The position numbers and the translations under genes are program-made. This document shows, piece by piece, positions 32,843-41,392 of a stretch of DNA of 64,000 bases. A model generated the notes under the pieces. The model had not been told where the DNA came from, searched no databases, and worked only from the letters and a program-made list of their open reading frames with translations. Position 1 is the stretch's first letter. Every line of letters begins with the position of its first letter. The DNA lies in NCBI RefSeq assembly GCF_003202205.1, contig NZ_PDOG01000008.1, positions 5,276-69,275 on the forward strand, given 5' to 3'. This DNA is from Halomonas sp. LBP4 (GTDB taxonomy: Bacteria; Pseudomonadota; Gammaproteobacteria; Pseudomonadales; Halomonadaceae).

Positions 32843-34999
32843 ATGCATGACGAGTGCCAGACGGCGGCCATCGAGGTGCTGATCGGCCATGCCCGCACCC
32901 TGGCCGGGCGGCACTGGCGTGGCCTGGTCTGGCTGACCGGCGAGCCCGAGGAGTGTCGCTCGCGAGCCCTGGCGCTATGGCGGGCCGGTGACTGGGGCTC
33001 GCCGCTCTGGGTGGCGCCGCGGCCATCCGGCGGAGTCGAGGCCCGGCACTGGCTGGCTCCCGCGAAGGCTCGCACCCGGCTGGGCGGCGAGCTGGGGCTG
33101 CTGGTGATCGATGCGGTGTCCGATGATGCCGGCTTCGACCCCGAGGCCTTCGGGGCGCTTTCCGGCACCCTGCGGGCGGGGAGCCTGCTGGTGCTGATGA
33201 CCCCTCCCGATTGGGGCGCGCGTCCCGATGCCGACTACGCGCGGCTGGCGGAACACCCCCACCGGGCCGAGGAGCTGACGGCGCATTACCTGCAACGCCT
33301 GGCGCGGCAGCTCTGCCTGGCTCCCGGCGTCGTGCACTGGCCGGCCGCTGGTGAGCCGCAGCTGCCACCACTGCCTGCCTCCATGGCGGCCTCCCTGCCT
33401 CCCGAAGATCCCGACTGCCTGACCCGCGACCAGGCCGAGGCGGTGGCGCGGCTCATCCGGCTGCGTCGCCGTCGCCCGCTGGTGCTCACCGCCGATCGCG
33501 GCCGCGGCAAGAGTGCCGCGCTGGGCATCGCCTGTGCCCGGCTCCTCGCCGCCGGTGAGCCCCGGATCCTGGTGACGGCGCCGCGTCCATCGGCCGTGGC
33601 GGCGTTGTTCGAGCGCCTCGAGGCGCTCTGCCCCGGGGGTAGCCGACAGGGCCATGCCTTCGTGCTCGGCTCGGGTCGGGTCGCCTTCCTCCCTCCCGAC
33701 GAACTCTCGGCACTGACCCGGCGGGGCGAGGCGGGCGGCCCCGGCCAATGGTTGCTGGTGGACGAGGCGGCGGCGATTCCGGCCACCTTGCTCGGCGAGT
33801 GGCTCGAGGCCTTCCCGCGCATTGCCTTCGCCACCACCGTGCACGGCTACGAGGGCTCGGGGCGCGGCTTCGCCCTGCGCTTTCGCCAGCGCCTCGAGCG
33901 TCGCACCCCCGAGTGGCACGACTATCACCTGAACGCGCCCATCCGCTGGGCCGCCGGGGACCCCCTGGAGGCCCTGGTCACTCGCCTGTTGCTGCTCGAT
34001 GCCGAGTCCGGCGATGCCAGGGAGGCCCCGGTGACGATGCGGCGCGTTCGGCGTGCCGAGCTGGCCGACGACGAGCGGCGTCTGGGTGAGCTGTTCGGGC
34101 TGCTGGTCCAGGCCCATTACCGCACCACCCCGAGCGACCTGCGCCGCCTGCTGGACGGGCCGGGCGTGGCCATCACCACCCTCGAGGCGGGGGCTAGCCC
34201 CCAGGCGGTGCTGGTCACCACCGACGAGGGCGGCTTCGATGCCGAGCTGGCCGAGCGGGTCGCCCGTGGGGAGCGGCGGCCGCGAGGCCATCTGATGGCC
34301 CAGTCGCTGGCCGCCCACGCCGGTTGCCGCGACGCCCTGTCGGGACGGCTGCGCCGGGTGCTGCGGATCGCCGTGCACCCCGGCCAGCGGCGCCGTGGGC
34401 TCGGTCGACGCCTGCTCGAGGCCGAACGGCAGCGGGCCCGCCGCGACTCGATCGACCTGCTGGGGGCGAGCTTCGGTGCCGAGCCGGGGCTGATCGCCTT
34501 CTGGCAGGCGCTTGGCTTTCGTGCCGTGCGACTCGGGCTGACCCGTGAGACGGCCACCGGCGAACACGCCCTGATGGTGGTGGCGCCGGTCAGCGCCCGG
34601 GGCGAGGGACTGGCCGTCGAGCTCGAGACCCGCTTTCACCGCCAGCTGCCGGGGCTGCTGGCCTTCGAGCTCGCTGGGCTGGAGCCCGAGGTGGCCGCGG
34701 CCCTGCTCGCCGAGGGGGACGGCCCGATGCCGGCCCCCGGCGACCTGCGTGACATCGATGACGTGGCCTTCGGCCATCGCGAGCCGGCCCTGGTCCGACC
34801 GGCGCTGCAGGCCCTGGCGCGCCGGGCCCTGGCCACCGGCCTGTCCCCTGCTGCCCCGGACCTCTGCCTGCTGGTGGCCTGGGCCTTCCAGGGGCACGGT
34901 ACGGCCCGGCTGGCGGCCCGGCTGGGGGTGTCGGGGCAGCGGGCGGTCACCACTCGGTTGCGCCAGGCGGTGGCGGCCCTGCGCGAGCGGATCGCCTGA
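32843..34999 (+). CDS. tmcA: tRNA(Met) cytidine acetyltransferase
   Basis: TmcA acetylates the wobble cytidine (C34) of elongator tRNA-Met, preventing misreading of AUA. At 718 aa it has the usual three parts. First is an N-terminal DUF1726-like domain. Next is a RNA-helicase-type ATPase with Walker A (LTADRGRGKSAALGIA), Walker B/DEAA (WLLVDEAAAIP) and FATTVHGYEGSGRGF. Last is a GNAT domain with acetyl-CoA loop HPGQRRRGLGRRLLE and a C-terminal tRNA-binding region. The ATG at 32843 has gggagg upstream. It is followed by pepD after 61 bp. Confidence 0.96.
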   Translation: MHDECQTAAIEVLIGHARTLAGRHWRGLVWLTGEPEECRSRALALWRAGDWGSPLWVAPRPSGGVEARHWLAPAKARTRLGGELGLLVIDAVSDDAGFDPEAFGALSGTLRAGSLLVLMTPPDWGARPDADYARLAEHPHRAEELTAHYLQRLARQLCLAPGVVHWPAAGEPQLPPLPASMAASLPPEDPDCLTRDQAEAVARLIRLRRRRPLVLTADRGRGKSAALGIACARLLAAGEPRILVTAPRPSAVAALFERLEALCPGGSRQGHAFVLGSGRVAFLPPDELSALTRRGEAGGPGQWLLVDEAAAIPATLLGEWLEAFPRIAFATTVHGYEGSGRGFALRFRQRLERRTPEWHDYHLNAPIRWAAGDPLEALVTRLLLLDAESGDAREAPVTMRRVRRAELADDERRLGELFGLLVQAHYRTTPSDLRRLLDGPGVAITTLEAGASPQAVLVTTDEGGFDAELAERVARGERRPRGHLMAQSLAAHAGCRDALSGRLRRVLRIAVHPGQRRRGLGRRLLEAERQRARRDSIDLLGASFGAEPGLIAFWQALGFRAVRLGLTRETATGEHALMVVAPVSARGEGLAVELETRFHRQLPGLLAFELAGLEPEVAAALLAEGDGPMPAPGDLRDIDDVAFGHREPALVRPALQALARRALATGLSPAAPDLCLLVAWAFQGHGTARLAARLGVSGQRAVTTRLRQAVAALRERIA

Positions 35000-35060
35000 G
35001 GCTTTCCATGCCTCGGGGCGGTGGGTAAGGTAGCCAGGTAGACGCCGAAGAAGAATTCGC

Positions 35061-36530
35061 ATGAACGCACATCTCGAGCAACTCTCGCCGCAGCCGCTAT
35101 GGCGCCACTTCCGTACCCTGTGCAACACGCCGCGGCCCTCCGGTCAGGAGGCGGCCCTGGTGGCCCGCCTCGAGGAGTGGGCCGAGGCGCGGGGCCTCGC
35201 CCATGACCGCGACGCCTTCGGCAACCTGCGCCTCCGCAAGGCCGCCACCCCCGGCCATGAGCGCTCACCCGGCGTGATCCTGCAGGGCCACCTGGACATG
35301 GTGGCCCAGGCCAACGCCGACCATCCCCATGACTTCACCCGCGACCCCATCGACACCTATGTGGCGGACGGCTGGCTGCACGCCCGCGATACCACCCTGG
35401 GGGCCGACAACGGCCTGGGCGTGGCGGCGGCGCTGGCGATCCTCGAGGACGAGACCCTGGTGCACGGCCCGCTCGAGGCGCTGTTCACCCTGGAGGAGGA
35501 GTCCGGCATGGGGGGCGCCCTGAACCTGGCCGAGGGCTGGCTGGAAGGACGGGTGCTGCTGAACCTGGACTCCGAGGACCGTGGCCAGGTGTTCATCGGT
35601 TGCGCCGGCGGCGCCGATGTGGTCGTCGAGGCCCAGTTGCCCACCGCTGCCCTGGGCGGGGACGAGGTCGCCGTGCGCCTGTCGCTGACCGGCCTGGTCG
35701 GCGGACACTCGGGGATCGACATCCACAAGGGGCGCGGCAATGCCAATCGCCTGCTGGTGCGGGTGCTGCGTTCGCTCGAGGCCTTCGATGCGCGCCTGAT
35801 CGACTACCACGGTGGCACCCTGCGCAATGCCTTGCCGCGGGAGGCCTTCGCCAGCCTGGCGCTGCCGGCCGCTGAGCTCGATGACGCCCGCGAGCGCGTG
35901 GCGGCGCTCGAGGCCGAGCTGCGCGACGAGCTGGCCGGGGTAGACGAGGGGCTGTCGCTGGCACTCGAGCCGCTGGACGAGCGGCCCGCCGAGGCCCTCA
36001 CCGGCCATGCCAGCCGCATGCTGATCGGGGCGCTGCACGTGGCGCCTTGTGGCGTCGAGCGCATGAGCTGCGAGATGCCCGGCGTGGTGGAGACGTCCAA
36101 CAACCTGGGCGTGGTCAGCCTGGCGAACGGGCGCTTTCAGCTCTGTGCCTTGGTGCGCTCGCTGCGCGACAGCGCCACCGCGGACCTGTCTGACCGCTTC
36201 CGTGCCCTGTTCGACCTGATCGGTGCCCGCACCCGGGTCGAGAACGCCTATCCGGGCTGGACCCCGGCCCCCGAGAGCGCGCTGCTGGCGCGTTTCCGCC
36301 GCCTGCACCAGGCGCGCCTGGGAAGCGACCCCGAGGTGCTGGTGATCCATGCCGGACTCGAGTGCGGCATCCTGGGTGGCAAGTACCCGCACCTGGAGAT
36401 GATCTCCTTCGGCCCGCTGATCCGCGGCGCCCACTCCCCCGACGAGCGGGTGGAGCTGGCCTCGGTGGAGGAGTTCTGGGGGCTGCTCAGGGCGCTGGTG
36501 GAGGACCTTGCCCTGCGAGACTCGGCCTGA
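35061..36530 (+). CDS. pepD: Aminoacyl-histidine dipeptidase (M20 family)
   Basis: PepD is a cytosolic zinc dipeptidase with broad specificity, including carnosine-type X-His peptides. It has 489 aa, normal for PepD. Zinc-site motifs are LQGHLDMVAQAN, TTLGADNGLGVAAALAIL, LFTLEEESGMGGA and LLNLDSEDRGQVFIGCAGG. The lid domain carries GLVGGHSGIDIHKGRGNAN, and the C-terminal HAGLECGILGGKYPHLEMISFGP is diagnostic. It is downstream of tmcA; a hairpin of about 9 bp (36536-36563) follows its stop. Confidence 0.96.
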   Translation: MNAHLEQLSPQPLWRHFRTLCNTPRPSGQEAALVARLEEWAEARGLAHDRDAFGNLRLRKAATPGHERSPGVILQGHLDMVAQANADHPHDFTRDPIDTYVADGWLHARDTTLGADNGLGVAAALAILEDETLVHGPLEALFTLEEESGMGGALNLAEGWLEGRVLLNLDSEDRGQVFIGCAGGADVVVEAQLPTAALGGDEVAVRLSLTGLVGGHSGIDIHKGRGNANRLLVRVLRSLEAFDARLIDYHGGTLRNALPREAFASLALPAAELDDARERVAALEAELRDELAGVDEGLSLALEPLDERPAEALTGHASRMLIGALHVAPCGVERMSCEMPGVVETSNNLGVVSLANGRFQLCALVRSLRDSATADLSDRFRALFDLIGARTRVENAYPGWTPAPESALLARFRRLHQARLGSDPEVLVIHAGLECGILGGKYPHLEMISFGPLIRGAHSPDERVELASVEEFWGLLRALVEDLALRDSA

Positions 36531-36578
36531 CGGAAGGCGTCGGGGCCGAAGGGGCCCGGCGCCACCGTCGCGGAAGGG

Positions 36579-36914
36579 TCAGTGGTTGACCTGGATACGC
36601 AGCAGCGGATAGCCATCCACCGTCACCAGCGGGATATCGGTATGGCCACGGTAGTCACGGTAGTAGTGTCGGCGCGGCCGCTCCGAGTAGTAGTGGTGCT
36701 CGACCACGTGGCGTGGCGGCCCCGCGCGGTGGTAGCGGTACGCTCTGTGCTTGTGATGGTGCCTGCCGCGATCGGCACGATAGTCGTGCCGGTGGTAGTG
36801 GTGGTGCACCTGTGGCCCGTAGTAGCCGCCGTGGTGTGGCCGGTCGGCCATCGCCGGCAGGCCCATGGCCAGGGTCAAGGCCGCGATCGCGGCAGCCATC
36901 AAGAGTCGTTTCAT
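36579..36914 (-). CDS. Histidine- and tyrosine-rich exported protein of unknown function
   Basis: A 111-aa protein with a clear signal peptide (LLMAAAIAALTLAMGLPAMA). The mature part is dominated by His, Arg and Tyr (HHGGYYGPQVHHHYHRHDYRADRGRHHH... and HHYYSERPRRHYYRDYRGH), followed by a compact end DIPLVTVDGYPLLRIQVNH. I do not recognise a named family. The composition suggests metal or polyanion binding in the periplasm, resembling RcnB-like and other His-rich exported proteins, but no specific motif proves it. It stands alone between pepD and rmuC. Its ATG at 36914 follows cctcggaggac-type Shine-Dalgarno. Confidence 0.75.
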   Translation of the reverse strand: MKRLLMAAAIAALTLAMGLPAMADRPHHGGYYGPQVHHHYHRHDYRADRGRHHHKHRAYRYHRAGPPRHVVEHHYYSERPRRHYYRDYRGHTDIPLVTVDGYPLLRIQVNH

Positions 36915-37061
36915 GGGGGTGTCCTCCGAGGATGTGCCGGTGGCGTTGGTGATTCACCCCTGCGTTCCCTGTCCGGATTATAGCCGCCGGCGGGCCAGCT
37001 ATCGCACGGTGTTCACTGATATGGCAGGCTTTTCCCGATTCTCTCCACATTCGAGGATGCG

Positions 37062-38453
37062 ATGATCGAGCAGCTGCAAGAGGCCGGCCTGGGCTGGCTG
37101 GTGGCGACGGTACTGGGGGCGCTGCTGGTGACGCTGACCGGGCTGGCGCTGGCCTGGCGGCGGCGACTGAAGGCGCTTGAGGCGGCCCGGGCCGAAGGCG
37201 AGGTCGCCGCCCGGCGCCTCGAGCAGGAGCTGGTCCACAGCGATGCCCAGCTCGACGCCAGCCGTGAACGGCTCGCGGCCACCGAGACGGCGCTGGCCGC
37301 GGCCCGAGAGCAGCTGGCCGAGCGGCGTGAACGCTGTGCCTGGCTCGAGGCCGAACGGGAACAGCTGGCCTGTCGCCACCGCGAGCAACTGGCCCTGCTG
37401 GAGGAGGCGAGGGCCGGGCTCAAGGAGGAGTTCCACCAGCTCGCCGGGCGCATCTTCGAGGATCGCCAGCGCGCCTTCAGCGTGCAGAGCCGTGACAGCC
37501 TGGAGGCGCTGTTGCGGCCCTTCCGCGAACAGGTTGACCAGTTTCGTCGCCGGGTCGAGGAGCTGCACGGCCAGGAGCAGCGTGAGCGCGGCTCGCTCAA
37601 GGCCCAGCTCGAGCAGCTGGCCGGGCTCAACGCCCGTCTGGGCGACGAGGCCGGTGAACTGGCGCGGGCCCTCAAGGGCGATCGCAAGATGCAGGGCAAC
37701 TGGGGCGAACTGATGCTCGAGACGGTGCTCGAGCGCAGCGGCCTGCGTCGCGACATCGAGTATCGCCGCGAGGTCTCGCTGCACGGCGAGCAGGGCCGCC
37801 AGCGGCCCGATGCGGTGATCTACCTGCCCGAGGAGCGCCACCTGATCATCGACGCCAAGGTCTCGCTGACCGCCTGGACGCGGGTGGTCAATGCCGACGA
37901 CGACGCCGAGCGCGAGACGGCGCTGAAGGCTCACCTGCAGTCGCTGCGCGACCATGTCGGCGGCCTGTCGGCCAAGGCCTACCCCGATCTACCGGGGCTC
38001 AATTCACCGGATTTCGTGTTCCTCTTCATACCGGTGGAGCCGGCCTTCGCCGCCGCCTTCGAGCGCGACCCCGAGCTCTTCCAGGATGCCTTCGCCCGCC
38101 AGGTGGTGCTGGTCACTCCCACGACCCTGCTGGCCAGCCTGCGCACCGTGGCCGGGCTGTGGAGCCTGGAGCGCCAGAACGACAACGCGCGGCTGATCGG
38201 CGCGCGAGCCGAGCGGTTGTTGACCAAGTTCAGCGGCTTCGTCGAGAGCCTGGAGGACATGGGCCGCCATCTGGAGCGGGCCCGGGAGAGCCATCGCCAG
38301 GCGATGGGACGGCTTTCCACCGGCCAGGGCAGCCTGGTGGCCCAGGCCGGAGAGCTGCAGCGGCTGGGGGTGCGCATGAAAAAGCCGCTGCCGGCCCACC
38401 TGCGTCGCGCCGCCGCCGAAGCGATGGCGGATGGCGCCGACGACGAGACATGA
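37062..38453 (+). CDS. rmuC: DNA recombination protein RmuC homolog
   Basis: A 463-aa RmuC family protein. The N-terminal membrane segment (WLVATVLGALLVTLTGLALAW) is followed by a long coiled coil (about 40-130, rich in Glu, Arg, Leu), then the conserved RmuC nuclease-like core: MQGNWGELMLETVLERSGL, DAVIYLPEERHLIIDAKVSLTAW, LPGLNSPDFVFLFIPVEPAF and TPTTLLASLRTVAGLW. RmuC limits inversions at short inverted repeats and is linked to defence-like and recombination-limiting roles. It is on its own on the plus strand. Confidence 0.93.
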   Translation: MIEQLQEAGLGWLVATVLGALLVTLTGLALAWRRRLKALEAARAEGEVAARRLEQELVHSDAQLDASRERLAATETALAAAREQLAERRERCAWLEAEREQLACRHREQLALLEEARAGLKEEFHQLAGRIFEDRQRAFSVQSRDSLEALLRPFREQVDQFRRRVEELHGQEQRERGSLKAQLEQLAGLNARLGDEAGELARALKGDRKMQGNWGELMLETVLERSGLRRDIEYRREVSLHGEQGRQRPDAVIYLPEERHLIIDAKVSLTAWTRVVNADDDAERETALKAHLQSLRDHVGGLSAKAYPDLPGLNSPDFVFLFIPVEPAFAAAFERDPELFQDAFARQVVLVTPTTLLASLRTVAGLWSLERQNDNARLIGARAERLLTKFSGFVESLEDMGRHLERARESHRQAMGRLSTGQGSLVAQAGELQRLGVRMKKPLPAHLRRAAAEAMADGADDET

Positions 38454-38497
38454 CGCCGGACCAGCCCCGAGCGCTACCGCCATCTGCGATAGCCCTG

Positions 38498-39637
38498 TCA
38501 CGCCCCGGGCATCGCCCTCAGCAGCCGCACCAGGCTCTCGGCGCGGTCGGCCAGCAGCTCGGCGCAGCGCTCGAGGGCCTCGTCGAGTGCCATGGGGCCA
38601 TCGGCCAGGGCGAAGGCGGCGGTGACCCCCTCGTCGAAGGCTGCCTGCCAGCCCGGTGCCAGGCGCCCGGCCAGTACCACCACCGGGACCCCCCGACGCC
38701 GAGCTGCCCGCGATACCCCGACCGGGGTCTTGCCGGCCAGGCTCTGGCCGTCGAGCTGGCCTTCGCCGGTGATCACCAGGTCGGCGTCGTCGAGCAGGGC
38801 AGCGAAGCCGGCCTGGGCCATCACCAGCTCGATGCCCGGGCGCAGCTCGGCCCCGAGGAAGGCCCGGGCGGCGAAGCCCATGCCGCCGGCGGCGCCGGCA
38901 CCGGCCAGGTCACGGTGATCCTCGCCCAGCGCCTTGGCGGCGAGGTCGGCGAAGCGCCCCAGCGCCGCATCCAGGCGCTCGATGTCGGCCGCCGTGGCGC
39001 CCTTCTGGGGGCCGAACACCGCACTGGCGCCGTGGCTGCCGAGCAGCGGATTGTCCACATCCACCGCGGCTTCCACGGCCACTCCGCTCAGGCGTGGGTC
39101 GAGCCCCGACAGGTCGAGCTCGGCGAGTCGCTCGAGCGCCGCGCCGCCGGGGGCGAGCTCGTGGCCCTGGGCGTCCAGCAGCCGGGCCCCCAGGGCGACG
39201 AGCATTCCGGCACCGCCATCGTTGGTGGCGCTGCCACCCAGGGTCAGCAGCAGGTGCTCGGCACCGGCATCGAGCGCGGCACGGATCAGTTCGCCGACGC
39301 CGCGCGTGGTGCTGTGCAGGGCGGTGCGTTCGCTCGGGGTCAACTGCTGCAGGCCGCTGGCCTCGGCCAGCTCCACGTAGGCGGTGCGACTGGCCGGGTG
39401 CCAGCCCCAGTCCGCCTGGCTCGGGCGGCCCAGGGCGTCGTGGACCTCGGCCGTGTGCCGCTCGGCGCCGGTGGCGGCGATCAGGGCGTCCAGGCTGCCT
39501 TCGCCGCCGTCGGCAAGCGGGCATTCGAGGGGTACGATATCGTTCCCGGCACGGACGATGCCGCAGGCGATGGCTCGAGCGGCCTCGGCGGCCGGCAGGG
39601 CATCCTTGAAACTATCCGGGCAGATGAGAATCTTCAT
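38498..39637 (-). CDS. Glycerate kinase (GarK/GlxK family)
   Basis: A 379-aa glycerate 2-kinase of the GarK/GlxK fold. Start MKILICPDSFKDALPAAEAA is typical, then PLADGGEGSLDALIAATG, TTRGVGELIRAALDAGAEHLLLTLGGSATNDGGAGML, NPLLGSHGASAVFGPQKGA and VITGEGQLDGQSLAGKTPVGV. It phosphorylates D-glycerate on the way to 2-phosphoglycerate in glyoxylate or sugar-acid catabolism. No glyoxylate genes are next to it. It is convergent with rmuC (44 bp) and divergent from the lipoprotein pair. Confidence 0.92.
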   Translation of the reverse strand: MKILICPDSFKDALPAAEAARAIACGIVRAGNDIVPLECPLADGGEGSLDALIAATGAERHTAEVHDALGRPSQADWGWHPASRTAYVELAEASGLQQLTPSERTALHSTTRGVGELIRAALDAGAEHLLLTLGGSATNDGGAGMLVALGARLLDAQGHELAPGGAALERLAELDLSGLDPRLSGVAVEAAVDVDNPLLGSHGASAVFGPQKGATAADIERLDAALGRFADLAAKALGEDHRDLAGAGAAGGMGFAARAFLGAELRPGIELVMAQAGFAALLDDADLVITGEGQLDGQSLAGKTPVGVSRAARRRGVPVVVLAGRLAPGWQAAFDEGVTAAFALADGPMALDEALERCAELLADRAESLVRLLRAMPGA

Positions 39638-39765
39638 GGGGGTACTCGCGTCACGGAATCTCGACCCAGCTTAGCGGGCGTCGGCGTTGTGCTGAAGCTC
39701 CGGAACGTTTTCACTCCGCCGGCGCCGCGCGTACACTGCCCGCATCCATGACCGGGAGACTGTCC

Positions 39766-40320
39766 ATGCGCCTCTGGTTGTTGCTCCTGCTGCTGTCGGT
39801 GCTGGCAGGCTGCCAGACCAGTCCCTCTGTCTTGCCGATGGCCGACCCTCGGCCGGCCGCCGAGTGCCGCTGGCCGGTCGCCGGTGACTCGCCTGACTCC
39901 CTGCTGCGCCGGGCCGTGTCGGCGCTGGAGGCCGATGGCTTCCTGATCAGTCATACCGACCTGTCACTGGGGCTGGTCGGTGCCGAACGCACCCGGATAC
40001 TACCCGGCTATGGCGATTTCCATGACCCCTGGGGGCGTAGCGGCTTCTTCGGTCACCATGGGCTGGGCCGCCGCGGTGGCTTATCCAGCGGTGTGGGGGT
40101 GATAGTGGGCTTTGGTGGTTTCAGCAGCATTAACCGTGACGCCACCGAGCTGGAACGGGTCTCGCTGGCGGCAGGGGCCGAGGAGGTTCGCGTGTCCCGG
40201 GACATCCAGGTGTTCGACTGGCGGGGTGGGCTACGACAGTCGCGCAGCGCCAGCAACAGTGACTTCTGCGGCCACCTGCGCAGCGCCATCGAGGCCATGC
40301 CGGCCGAGGAGGCGCCATGA
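39766..40320 (+). CDS. Lipoprotein of unknown function, paralogue of the next gene
   Basis: A 184-aa lipoprotein: MRLWLLLLLLSVLAGC is a signal peptide with lipobox LAGC. The mature part has a block DSLLRRAVSALEADGFLISHTDLSLGLVGAERTRI that resembles DATLAAAMAVLMDRGYVIRHADGDLARVEAALAR in the following gene, so the two are tandem paralogues. A glycine-rich segment (GFFGHHGLGRRGGLSSGVGV) is added here. I do not recognise a named family; DUF-type outer-membrane lipoproteins with this fold are common. The ATG at 39766 follows gggagactg. It overlaps the next gene by 4 bp. Confidence 0.7.
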   Translation: MRLWLLLLLLSVLAGCQTSPSVLPMADPRPAAECRWPVAGDSPDSLLRRAVSALEADGFLISHTDLSLGLVGAERTRILPGYGDFHDPWGRSGFFGHHGLGRRGGLSSGVGVIVGFGGFSSINRDATELERVSLAAGAEEVRVSRDIQVFDWRGGLRQSRSASNSDFCGHLRSAIEAMPAEEAP

Positions 40321-40676
40321 TGTTCCGACTGCCCGCTGTGCTGCTCATGCTCTGGCTGGCGGGCTGTGCCACGCCGGCGCCGGCTCCCGAGCCGCGGGAG
40401 CTGAACGTTGCCGCCTCGCCGGACGCCACCCTGGCGGCGGCCATGGCGGTGCTGATGGATCGCGGCTATGTGATTCGCCATGCCGACGGCGATCTGGCCC
40501 GTGTGGAGGCGGCACTGGCCCGCTGGCCCGGCTATCGGGTCCAGCTGCAGGTCGGCGCGCAGGGCGATGACAGTCGAGTCAGCGTCACGGCCACCCGGGG
40601 CGGTCGACCCATGGCGCCTCACACCCTCGACCCCCTGCTGGTGGAACTCCAGGATCGGCTGGGGCTCTTACCTTGA
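40317..40676 (+). CDS. Small lipoprotein of unknown function, paralogue of the previous gene
   Basis: A 119-aa lipoprotein: MMFRLPAVLLMLWLAGC has lipobox LAGC followed by a proline-rich linker. The folded part corresponds to the second half of the upstream lipoprotein. It starts inside the upstream stop (ATGA) and ends with a coupled TTGA at the DUF1007 open frame, so all four genes 39766-42408 look like one operon. No named function. Confidence 0.7.
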   Translation: MMFRLPAVLLMLWLAGCATPAPAPEPRELNVAASPDATLAAAMAVLMDRGYVIRHADGDLARVEAALARWPGYRVQLQVGAQGDDSRVSVTATRGGRPMAPHTLDPLLVELQDRLGLLP

Positions 40677-40723
40677 CGTCTCACTCACCCCCAACGTTCG
40701 TCACCATGAAGGCAAGCTCGTCC

Positions 40724-41392
40724 ATGACCTCTGTTTCTCTCCGGCATCGCCTCGTCGGTGTGGCCCTCTTGACTCTCGGATTGTCGCTGCCGGGCCTGGC
40801 ACAGGCCCACCCCCATGGCTGGATCGATCTGCGCATGCGGCTCATGTTCGACGACGAAGGGCGACTCGAGGCGCTCTATCAATCCTGGCGCATGGATCCC
40901 TTCTACAGCCTGGTGGTGCTCGAGGAGCTCGGCCAGGCGGAGGGCGAGGGTGGCCTCGAGGCAGGCCTCGACCGGTTGGGGGTGGAGATTCGCGACAACC
41001 TGGCGCCCCAGGGGTATTTCACCGAACTGCGCCTGGACGGCGAGGTGGTGGCCCTCGGCGAGGTCAACGAGTACACCGTGATGGAGCGAGGCGGGCGGGT
41101 CGAGTTCGTCTTCCTGCTGCCCCTGGCCGAGCCGCTGGTGCTGGGCGGGGAGACGCTGCGCTACCAGGTGTTCGATCCGAGCTACTACATCGAGGTGGTG
41201 CACGAGGATGATGACGGCACGCCGCGCGACGATGCCCTGGTGGTGAGCGGACGGGAGTGCACCACGGGTATCCTTCCTGCCGACCCGGACCCGGAGCGGG
41301 TGATGGAGGCCTCAATGCTGGATGTCACCGATGAGGCCGAGCCGGGGCTCGGCCGCTACTTCGCCGAGACCGGGGAGGTGACATGCGGCTGA
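40724..41392 (+). CDS. DUF1007 family exported protein
   Basis: A 222-aa exported protein. After the signal peptide (LRHRLVGVALLTLGLSLPGLAQA) the mature N-terminus begins AHPHGWIDLRMRLMFDDEGR, the DUF1007 hallmark with a His-x-His that could bind metal. YFTELRLDGEVVALG and LRYQVFDPSYYIEV also fit. DUF1007 genes commonly precede NicO-type metal transporters, and one follows here, overlapping by 10 bp. Start is uncertain: a TTG at 40673 overlaps the previous stop, ATG at 40706 and 40724 are further on. I use 40724, next to the signal peptide and about 11 bp after aagg. Confidence 0.8.
   Translation: MTSVSLRHRLVGVALLTLGLSLPGLAQAHPHGWIDLRMRLMFDDEGRLEALYQSWRMDPFYSLVVLEELGQAEGEGGLEAGLDRLGVEIRDNLAPQGYFTELRLDGEVVALGEVNEYTVMERGGRVEFVFLLPLAEPLVLGGETLRYQVFDPSYYIEVVHEDDDGTPRDDALVVSGRECTTGILPADPDPERVMEASMLDVTDEAEPGLGRYFAETGEVTCG

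Noticed and set aside
36579..36914. Assignment of the His-rich protein to a named nickel/cobalt protein (RcnB)
   Set aside because: Only general composition agrees; the RcnB pattern is not visible, so the name is not used.
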